A stretch of 64,000 bases of DNA from Vermamoeba vermiformis. Lineage: Eukaryota > Tubulinea > Echinamoebida. The number at the start of each line of letters is the position of its first letter. Positions within the stretch are counted from its first letter, which is position 1. The DNA is taken from NCBI GenBank assembly GCA_045837725.1, contig JBEWZL010000123.1:1-64000 (forward strand), in the 5' to 3' direction. The notes under the pieces are model-generated. The model worked only from the letters and a program-made list of their open reading frames with translations, did no database searches and was not told the DNA's origin. Shown here in pieces: positions 55,739 to 64,000 of this stretch. Both the position numbers and the translations under genes were made by a program.

Positions 55739-57895
55739 ATGGCACAGAAACACATCCAAGCAGCAGATCCGTCGGAGTCAACGCCACTGTTAGACGAAAG
55801 TCTCACTGGAGCTGATCATTTAATTAAGGTAATTGTTATTATGATGAAGATCGTAGCCTCTCGGGGCGAGATGGTGCCCGAGATGTTGCATCTAACGAAA
55901 TAATTATTGTAGGAGCCTACAGAAAAAACGGGCGACGAACAAACAATTGGTTATTTAGGATCATTAGTATATGTAGTTAATCAAATCTATGGCATTGGTA
56001 TTTTGGCATTACCGTTATTATTTCAGCAAGGTATGATGATCCGCGATTTCATGGCGCACAATTAGGCTCAAAAATGCTTCGCACGACACACTTATTAATT
56101 GTATACATATAATTATTCGAATATTATTTTTGTGGCTTCGAGCAAGCAAGATTGTGTCACCGGTGATCCGGATTTCATGTGTGTGATTCTTGATTGAATT
56201 ATTTTAATATGATTTTAATACTATATTGATAGTACTATTCATGTATATCATACTCCCTCATACTACGAAAATTCGTGTAACGCGTTAGTAGCCGCGAAAC
56301 TTACTTCTACATTTCTAATACTAATTTTAATTTTATCGCTTTATTTTATCAATACTCGCGGTTAAAATATAACTTTATTTCTGCTAGTATTGGTGTAGAT
56401 CCGTAATTTTAATTTTATTGCGAGCTAACGTATATTGCTTCCTAGTTGGGCCAATTATGATGGTCGTATTTTTGCTGTTTTTCACCGCCGTGTCAAGTTT
56501 GGCCTCAACAATGATCACTGAAGCTATGGCGTTGATCCCCGGCAACGAGAATTTCCAGCGTCGCCTTGAATTCTCCAACTTGGCCTTGATTTTATTCGGC
56601 AAGAAGTTCTATTACGTGCAACAATTGTTTTTCAACGTGTCAATGCAGTCTCTGAATATTGCTAGTATTATTATTACGGCACAAGTACGCACCGGTTAAT
56701 TTTGGTGGATCGAGATCTAACACTTTGAGCAGCCTGTGGACTCGTTGTTGACGATTGCATTTGGTCGCACATATGCCATTACATTCTACCCGCACATCGA
56801 GTTCATTACAGTCACTTACGACACCTTGGACAAGATTTACGGCAATGATTTTGGCCTGTCAGTCTCGCTGGGCTACATTTTGATCTTGGTACGTAGATCC
56901 TGTCATTGTTATTTATTTATTCAAAATCTCTAATGCCCTCGACAGGCCATCTTTTTGCCACTTGGTTTCCTCGATTTGAACGCCAACATCTACATTCAAT
57001 ACGGCGCATTCTTTTTGATGATTTTCTTGTTGGCCGAGTTCTGCTGGCACTTTGTCAAGCTTGGTCTCAACCCCGACAACGTGCAGATATTTGGGACGCA
57101 TACATTTTCACAAGTCATATCTATATTTATATTGTCCTACGCCTATCCAATGCTAGTAAGTGTCACGTGTCTCCGCCATCATATTGTACTAACCGTTCAT
57201 AAGATACCTTCGTGGATCAATGCCAAGAAACCCCACGTGTCGGTCAACGCTGTGATCTGGTTCTCGGGTCTGTTGGCTTTGATCGGCTACATTCTGATTG
57301 GTCTGTTCGGAGCCATGGCCTATCCTGGCTTGAACAGTGACGACGTGATGGACGACATGACTTCCAAATCGACGGAACTCATCACTCGTATTGCCGTCTA
57401 CGTATTCAGCTTCTCTATTGTCGCTACAAGTAAGTAACTTGGCCCCTCATTTGACACGTGTCACTTGGCTGACACTGACATCACGTGGCAGGTATCCCCG
57501 TGTACAGCATCTCCGTCAAGTACAATTTGTTTATCGGTGGACTGTGCGGCAAGAAACAAGCCGTATTCTGGGGCATTATCGCACCGTGGCTCGTCGGCTT
57601 CGTGTTCATGCACGCGCAATTCTTCGCTGCGTTTTTGAACTGGACCTCGTTGATCTTCAGCGGCATTGAAAACTTCTTGATTCCTTTCTTGTGCTACTGG
57701 AAGGCGCAAAAGAACTACGTCGAATTGCACGGCAAGCCAGGCAGTTTTGTGAATGCTTTGCCTAAATGGCTGTTGCCATTCTGGAAGCAGTTCTCGCTGG
57801 GCTTGTTCGGCACTTTGCTCGGCATGATTGTCTTCCAGACCTTTATTTGTTTGTTCTATTTGATTGTGTTGCATAAGAATATCTTAGGCAATTAA
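55739..57895 (+). CDS. Amino acid/auxin permease-type (AAAP) transporter
   Basis: Seven exons (55739-55828, 55913-56030, 56446-56684, 56733-56888, 56946-57155, 57204-57429, 57492-57895) sum to 480 residues. The N-terminus carries a cytosolic PSESTPLLDE motif, like the dileucine-type start of lysosomal SLC36/38 relatives. TM1 follows (GSLVYVVNQIYGIGILALPL), with the small-residue unwound helix typical of the family. I count ten to eleven hydrophobic segments, ending FGTLLGMIVFQTFICLFYLI. I infer a proton- or sodium-coupled amino acid transporter, perhaps vacuolar/lysosomal. Intron 2 is 416 nt, long for this window. Confidence 0.85.
57452..57463. repeat. Palindrome TGACACGTGTCA (copy 4)
   Basis: Exact 12-mer inside the last intron of the transporter gene. 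Confidence 0.6.
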
Positions 57896-57946
57896 TGTTA
57901 GTAAATACACCTTCGAATTTTTGTAAAGTATGTACACGATGAAGTT

Positions 57947-58798
57947 TTACTCGATCGGATCTTTCTCCGCAACTAAATTATACAAGAAATAAGTGTGATA
58001 TTGCTGTTGCTGCTGCCTCGTCTTATTCTCTATTCTAAATGAAGTATAGTTCGCGTCCCAAGTCACGTTTTCATCGCCGCAAATGTACGGCCAAGTGATG
58101 AATTGATCATTGCCAGAGACGATCAGCCACTTGCCGCCAGGTTTGAGCACGCGAAATATCTCTCGCTGCAACGCAATAACAAATTCATCGTCGCCAGTTT
58201 CATTGCGTCCATGAGATAGCAGTGCATCGAGCATGCCTTTGTCTAGTACGACATCGAATGTATTGTCTTCAAACTCGTTCATATGACAGACGTCCATAAC
58301 GTGGTAAGAGATTTGGTCACGCGTGAATATACGTTCCTTAAAATTTCGCTTGATTGGTCCGGATTTTGACCTGGAGAAAAATATTAATACCGATCCAGAT
58401 TCAGATCCCGATCCAAAAAATGGATCGCGACAAAAAATTGCTGAAAAATATCCAAAAAATGCTCACTTTTTTTCTGCGTGTTTTTGTAGGTCTTCCATGT
58501 CTTTTAATGTCTCTTCAAGTCGTGTCTTCATCCGCTCAATGACATTTTCACAAATATCCACGTTAATTATCTTCAATTGTTCAGGATAATCACAATCTGA
58601 TAACACTCTCTCGGCAAGTAATGAATTGCCGCAGCCAACGTGAAGAATTTTATCTCCCTCTTTTAGATTCTTCTTGATAAATGTGTTTACCTGATCGAAG
58701 TCCACGTACCATTCATAAAGGTTCTTGCCGATCCCTTCATCGTAAAATATTTCCCAGAACTCCTTAGTCGCAGGGGTAACGCTCTTGTCGTCTGCCAT
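57947..58798 (-). CDS. EEF1A-KNMT/METTL13-like SAM-dependent methyltransferase
   Basis: Two exons: 58798 to about 58467 and 58336-57947. Exon 1 has the seven-beta-strand motif I ILHVGCGNSLLAERVL and the Asp of motif II (INVDICENVIERM). Exon 2 has FDVVLDKGMLDALLSHGRNE and FRVLKPGGKWLIVSGN, the order found in METTL13/EFM-type enzymes that methylate eEF1A lysines or the N-terminus. It has about 240 residues, one methyltransferase domain. The exon lengths miss a multiple of three by one base. The donor follows a run of seven A's, so a homopolymer error or indel there is likely. The 130-nt intron is rich in GATCC and AAAAAATG repeats. Confidence 0.78.
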
Positions 58799-58939
58799 GG
58801 TTGTAATTTGTTTTAAAGAGAAAATCTTGCAACTGCGTCACGCTCGGACTTAGTTCCTCAAGGGCACGTCAAAAAGACCCTTTCAACTTTTGAAGATGGG
58901 TATTGGAATCAATTCTGCACAAAACTCGGTCAACAGAAA

Positions 58940-60004
58940 TCATCGATGTATTAATTTACTAGTCATTAGCTTTACAAAATATGTACAAATATTAACAATC
59001 ATGCGAATCACAATGGTGTGGTTCGCGCGCAGTATTTGTGATGAAGTGCTTCTTGCGCTGTAATTCTCTTCTTGTAGTCTTTGCGCAGTAATTGTCAGAA
59101 GTAGATCCCTTGCATCCTCGTCGTGAATTAGCTCGCTCGTGACTTCGAAATCGTCGTCCTCCATATCCAAAATATATCTCCGATCAGACTCGGGATTACT
59201 GCTTTGATAAAAATCTTTGTCTTCGAATAATAGCTTAAAGTCGTTAGCATGACAGTTTAAGTTATGCCCGTTACCACTATAACTTACGAGTTCAAGGAAC
59301 ATTATACCAACGCTCCACAAATCAATTGCCGTGCCCGCGTCCTTCGGTACAAACTTGCCTAATAGTTCTGGGGCTCGGTAATGAACCAAACCAACAGGGC
59401 GCCTGAACGCAGGGTCATATATACTCACTGCGTACTTGAAGTTGGTTAATTGAACTTCAAATTGTTCTCTTGTGATGACGTGACCGGGCACAATTTGAAG
59501 ACTTCCAAAATTGATGTTTCGGTGAGCGATGTGCCGATTATGCAAATTACAAAGACCCTAAACAGCCTTAATAAATTGACTATGCTTAACGCTGCCTTAC
59601 GTGAAGCACACCGCACATAAATACATTCGGGTTTTGTTTAGCCCAGGCGTAAGTCACTATGAGGATAATAGGGCGTAACAATTACTCCAAAAGAAGGAGA
59701 AATATAGCGCGCCAAGCGCAGGTGGACGATAGAGAGCTTCTGACACTTCTTAAGAGCGCGATATACAGCAAGGACTCGATTGAACTGCCTAATTGGGTAG
59801 ATCCGACCCCGGTAGAGAGTTTTGCCATCGCTAAGGACTTGCTGCAACCCAGAAGCTCGCACTTTTATCGCTTTAAACCCTTCAAGACGAAATTGCAAGG
59901 GGTTGCTGCTTAAACTCGTTAATAAGAATTATTATGAGTATTCTGAGAAACGCTTACTTGTTCGGCTGGTTCGGAGAGTTCGACCAGGAATTGTTGTTTT
60001 GCAT
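58940..60004 (-). CDS. Protein pseudokinase, one frame break
   Basis: ATG 60004 opens an Asn-rich exon (MQNNNSWSNSPNQPN). After a short intron the kinase N-lobe begins (GFKAIKVRASGLQQVLSDGK ... KCQKLSIVHLRLARYISPSF ... VTPYYPHSDLR). The next segment (YAWAKQNPNVFMCGVLH) is in another frame with no splice site between, so there is a break near 59645. The last exon, 59571-58940, has HNRHIAHRNINFGSLQIV, with the catalytic HRD Asp replaced by Asn. TNFKYA stands in place of DFG. Intact APE (VHYRAPELLG) and DLWSVGIMFLELVS follow. Both catalytic Asp residues are missing, so it is a pseudokinase even if the frame break is a sequence error. Confidence 0.65.
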
Positions 60005-60127
60005 CGCTATTGTTGTTAACAATGACTTGTGGTATTGTGAGTAAATTTAAAAGAGTGCCTGGCAAAAAATGTTGTTTTAATCTTTTTTGGTAATTTTGTA
60101 ACGGCTAGTTCTTTGGGCGGGTACATT

Positions 60128-62232
60128 TTAGTCAGTGCCAACCAAGTTTCGGGAATGCAATGCATTTTCGGTAATTCCTATTATCGTGTCCTCGCACGAG
60201 CCCAAAGTCAATTGTGATCCGTATTTTTTGAGCAGATGCAACACCACACCGTTTGTCCAACCAAATCCAGCTTGAACTGGGTATTCACCACCATGACCAG
60301 GAATTCCCACGCTGAATTAATTATTAGTATTTTAAGAATGGTTTAGCAGCCAGTACATACGTCTCCGCGTTGTATTTTTCAAACATTAGGCCTCCGTATG
60401 AAGACAGTGTTTCGTTCCATCCACAAAAATTCGAGGTAATCCAACGCTCAGCTAGTTTGAAAGCAACTTCGGCGCCATTGGAGTCCGCACCCAAGTTGTC
60501 GAAAGCTTCAATAACGAAGTATTGCAATGGAGGCTAAATAAGGAGTCGTTAGTACTGACATTAACGAGTCTCTGTGAGCATACCCAAGCATTAGGGAAGT
60601 CCCACTGCTGTCCTGTCTTCGAGAGCGAGGTAGGAACACCACCGGGGAATGAAAAGATGCCCATGACTTGATCAACAAACTCCTTCAACTGTGCGTCAGT
60701 GATGAGTCCTTGGTAGCTCTTGGACCACAGCGGCATGAGGTTCGAGGGATAGAACTCCGCGGTGTGCTTCTTTGTTACGTAGTTGAAGTCATTCCTATTG
60801 CACGTTACGATTAGTATTTGCAGTGCTGAAAAGGCCGTCAACTTACCATTGACCGTTCTTGTTGTTCCAAAGCACTGCCATCATACCAATGCTTCTATTG
60901 AGCGCCGCTTGAGAATAAAACGCAGCCTTTTGATTGTTGCCCACGATTGAATACATGTCAGCCATTCTGATTTCGTTGGTGTACACAATGTTGTTCAAAT
61001 CAACGGGCACGATATTTCTCGCGACTATCTTGCGCAGCGATCGACCGTCCGCGAACCAGCGAGAACTAAAGTCCCAACCAGTCTCAGCACCCGTAGCGAT
61101 GTTAGCGTAGACTGCTCGCTGATCTTGAGGGCTGAGACCTTGAGCTGTTTGACGATCTTCTGAGTACGACTCTGTTCACGTGATCAGCAACTAACCCTTC
61201 GTACAAAAATCGATATTGAATGACTTACCGGGTCTCGGAGTATCATTAGTGGCATTGAAAATGTTCAACGAGTATCCTTGAACTTTCACGACACGATCAG
61301 TCATCCAAAAGTTGTATTCAACATCGAGCAGAGGAAGAGCTTTCTTTAAGAAATCTACGTCCTTAGTCTCTTGGAAGTAGCGCCAGACCATTTGAGTCAA
61401 GAGCGGCGGTTGACTTCTATTCTCGTAATATACTCTGCCACCATTGGGCACAAATCCAAGCAAGTCAACCAAATACAAAAAGTTCTCAATCATGCCTCGT
61501 GCTGTGTCGTACATTTCACTGACCAAAAGTCCCTCTGTATCGCTGTCAGTAAGTGCGGGATATTAATTATCACTAAAGACTAACTTACCGATGATCCAGA
61601 AGCTATCCCAGTAATAATATTCGCGGAAACGGCCCCCTGAACAAGAAGTAAATTAAATCACGCGCAAAATCTTCGAGGAGATTGCACTACTCACCAGCAA
61701 CTACAAATGGGTTGGGGACTGGAATGGATGAATAGCACGCGAGGCAGTTTTGTGAGTAGTTAAATGCGCGAAGTAAGTCTTTCCATTTAGCGTGAACTGC
61801 CAAACCAAACGTCTTGAGGTTCGGATCTGCCAGACCGTTCACAAAGTCAGGAACTTCTTTCCAATCAGTCGGTTCGACAGTCACGACCTAACATAACATA
61901 AATTAGTGTCTAGTGGTTGATCTGACAAAACATACGTCGCTACCGGCTGGTTCAAAGTACGCATCGACAAACTTCTTCAACTCGTCTGCCGTGGCGTTGT
62001 TGTACGGAAACAATTCATTGAATGCCTTCTGAATTTCTCGTGGGTGTTTTCGTGCAGGCATGTCAACGAAGGTTTTGGAATCAAAAAACAGATTCGCTGA
62101 TTGAACCGTATCTAAAAGTCTGCCTCCGCAATATAATTCACTTGTGCATAGTGCGTTGCTAAAGCTCCAAAGAGCGGCGAAAAATATAACGGCAACCGCG
62201 ATCCGCAATCGCGAGTGGATAAATTGTGACAT
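60128..62232 (-). CDS. Secreted trehalase (GH37)
   Basis: About eight exons from ATG 62232 to TAA 60128-60130. A signal peptide ([19 protein letters not shown]) is followed by [20 protein letters not shown], the GH37 start. Signature 1, [14 protein letters not shown], is split just after WDSFWIIG by an intron. Signature 2 is [13 protein letters not shown], and the late [18 protein letters not shown] motif is present. Catalytic candidates are the Asp after TGAETGW and the Glu of GGEY. Several N-glycosylation sequons (NNAT, NATN, NYSQ, NETL) suit an extracellular or vacuolar enzyme. It cleaves trehalose to glucose, relevant to spore or cyst reserves in amoebae. It is 123 nt upstream of the pseudokinase on the same strand. 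Confidence 0.93.
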
Positions 62233-62872
62233 TTCCTACATTGATATCAATATTAAATACGATTACAATTAGTGATTGTATAAATCATTGTAATGACCAA
62301 ATTAAATTATTTGAACTAATTTTCTGAAAACTCGTCAATGAAATTATGGAACCACCGATCGGGAATGCTTACGTTGTTTATAAAGAATACACGCTAGTGA
62401 ACTATAATCTGCGTTGATAAAGTATTACCAAACGCGTTATGGTTTACTCTGCGCACAGTTCGATTTGACTCACACTTTGTCGGTTTTTGGTTTTGACTCA
62501 TGCGGTGGCAATTATTATCAAAAATTCTGCACTACAACCACAACTTACAATAATAATTTGTTACCAACATCAGCACTTAACAAACCTTTCTATAATTAAT
62601 TGGCCAATTAATGTCTTTTTTCAGCTGCTTAAATTATCTTCAGTTCTCGATCAAATAATAATGGCCGATGAACAAAACTGTGAACTGTAATTGTTAAGCT
62701 ACTTTCTGCTCGTTCTCACGAAGGATGTGGTCTTGCCATAATGATAGGAATACCTACAAAACACGGTCTTGTTTGTTTTCGTTGAATTCGGTCAAACAAA
62801 GTCAATCGTGCACGATTTATATGTTAAGGACTTCGAATATCAGTTCAATCAAAATTAAGAACAATCAACAAC
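62233..62872. promoter_or_regulatory. Divergent promoter region (trehalase / conserved unknown gene)
   Basis: 640 nt, AT-rich, with TATAAA-like stretches near 62278 and 62378. Open frames on the plus strand have no ATG-led continuity with the downstream gene. I see no RNA gene or repeat. Confidence 0.3.
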
Positions 62873-64000
62873 ATGTTACATCATCAAAGAAGCGACGGGG
62901 CAACTGCCGTCTTGAACAAAGTTTGTTCGATGGTCAACGATCAAGAGGCCAAGAAGTTGGCCGGAAAATACGGCTTGAATGTACAAAATGTATCGTGGGA
63001 AGATAATGCACGCTCGAAGAACAGTTGCTGGGGTCCTTGCATTTCGGACAGTAAGTACATTAAATTAAATTGTATTTTGAATTTTAAATTAAATTCTAAC
63101 TGCCTTGTAGTGACTTTGCAAGTTAATTCTTCAGCCCTGCCAGTTATTAGATCACCGAACTTCACCGACTTGACCTGGGACATCCCCATTGAAAAAATTC
63201 CCCTCGTTGTCGGCAACGAGAAAGGCTCCAACCTGCACGTGGTGACTTTGAAAGAGTATTTGGCCAACTTTAGAAACTACTTGCACAAGCCCAATGGTTG
63301 GAAGGGCAACAAGGTCTCGCTGCTCGCCCCTCGTGACACGCACGTGGTGACCTCGGCACAAGCTTGCTTCCTGCCGATCCCAGCCTCCGAAGACGCCAAG
63401 TTCAACGTGGCTATCTATAATTACCAAACTACAGCGAGCAACCCCGCAGTGCTGGCCATTGTAGCCTCGAGCAAAGGTACCTCGGCACAAGTCTTGGGTC
63501 AACACAGCGGCAAACTGTTCTTCAACAACAACGGTGAAAGATGCTCGTTTGTGGGTCAGCGACTGAGCGACTACCGCATAGAACAAGGCCAGACTCAGAA
63601 CTTGTCAGCACCCATGTCACAAGAAGAGAAGCAGCAGAACATGTTGCTCATCATTCAAGTACCGCTCAAGCAAAAACAAGCCCCACGAAGCTTCTTTGCT
63701 CAAAATGAGTGCTCGTCGTCAATGCCTGTGGTCAAATCAGCTCGATTATCATCAAAAAAGTCGTCCAATGTTGAAGACGCAATTATCAGCATTGGCAAAA
63801 GCGAAGGCCAATTCACTGAAATCGGTGACTTGGAGATTGAACGCGATGAAAGCTTTCCAGTCCGCGTCACAATGCAGTTCTACAAGGCCACTGACAATGG
63901 TGTGGTAAACGAAGAAAACATCAAACAGATCTCCGAACAGATCCAAGGTGCACGAAAGAACGCAGACTTCATTGGCTCACTTGTAGTTGCCGGCACTACC
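62873..64000 (+). CDS. Conserved protein of unknown function, 5' part
   Basis: ATG 62873 opens exon 1 (to 63050). A 60-nt intron is followed by exon 2 from 63111 running off the window. Conserved-looking blocks are VSWEDNARSKNSCWGPCISD, LPVIRSPNFTDLTWDIPIEK, APRDTHVVTSAQACFLPIPA, FNVAIYNYQ, AVLAIVASSKGTSAQVLGQ and GERCSFVGQRLSDYR. I recall this pattern as a family of uncharacterised proteins in amoebae and fungi, without an assigned activity. No signal peptide or membrane segment is visible. Trp, Cys and Asp/His-rich loops hint at an enzyme or lectin-like fold, but I assign no function. Confidence 0.8.
   Translation, partial: MLHHQRSDGATAVLNKVCSMVNDQEAKKLAGKYGLNVQNVSWEDNARSKNSCWGPCISDSKYIKLNCILNFKLNSNCLVVTLQVNSSALPVIRSPNFTDLTWDIPIEKIPLVVGNEKGSNLHVVTLKEYLANFRNYLHKPNGWKGNKVSLLAPRDTHVVTSAQACFLPIPASEDAKFNVAIYNYQTTASNPAVLAIVASSKGTSAQVLGQHSGKLFFNNNGERCSFVGQRLSDYRIEQGQTQNLSAPMSQEEKQQNMLLIIQVPLKQKQAPRSFFAQNECSSSMPVVKSARLSSKKSSNVEDAIISIGKSEGQFTEIGDLEIERDESFPVRVTMQFYKATDNGVVNEENIKQISEQIQGARKNADFIGSLVVAGTT

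Overview
The window is intron-rich nuclear DNA of a unicellular eukaryote. Almost every gene is split by short GT-AG introns, mostly 41-80 nt, often starting GTACGT or GTAAGT and ending in TAG or CAG. Genes are packed on both strands with 60-850 nt between them. The gene content is a four-CH fimbrin, a DH-PH RhoGEF, an ankyrin-RasGEF, a Rab, a trehalase, many coiled-coil cytoskeletal proteins, and F-box/ankyrin proteins with DPRVDPS-type repeats. This fits an amoeboid protist, most likely Amoebozoa. That assignment is inference; no rRNA or organelle marker is present.

Layout: 1-2926 is the 3' part of a Pol-beta-type nucleotidyltransferase-fold gene. 3136-6462 holds two secreted proteins and a small unknown gene. 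6765-9363 holds a basic/Ser-rich gene with a C-terminal Cys cluster, a small CxxC protein, and a decayed tandem copy of the first. 9505-13398 is a tandem ubiquitin-like plus coiled-coil protein. 14000-19151 is an importin-4/Kap123-type karyopherin whose introns carry three box C/D snoRNA candidates, two of them near-identical twins, and one possible H/ACA RNA. 19367-21063 is a SANT/Rrn5-like nuclear protein. 21434-27685 is an 11-exon fimbrin with a ubiquitin-like head and about 950 residues of coiled coil in place of EF hands. 27963-35082 holds an unknown protein, a RhoGEF and a secreted protein. 35937-41211 holds a Rab, a PfkB sugar kinase, a peroxisomal HSDL2-type SDR and a small basic protein. 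41696-46413 holds a RING protein, a GPI-anchored-like surface protein and a CYTH-like ORF. 46595-49960 is a divergent pair of F-box genes (LRR and ankyrin). 50008-55392 is a SAM-ATE1 arginyltransferase and an ankyrin-RasGEF. 55739-64000 holds an amino-acid transporter, an EEF1A-KNMT/METTL13-like methyltransferase, a pseudokinase, a secreted trehalase and a conserved unknown protein cut by the window end.

The genes do not form an operon or a biosynthetic cluster. A loose theme is small-GTPase and actin control (RhoGEF, RasGEF, Rab, Ubl-coiled-coil proteins, Ubl-fimbrin) plus protein turnover (RING, two F-box proteins, ATE1). The clearest unusual items are the intronic snoRNA twins with different but still complementary terminal stems, the Ubl-coiled-coil-fimbrin architecture, the SAM-ATE1 fusion, and a strongly over-represented 12-mer palindrome. 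Most multi-exon models were checked by adding exon lengths to an in-frame total. Where a model fails this check, the entry says so.
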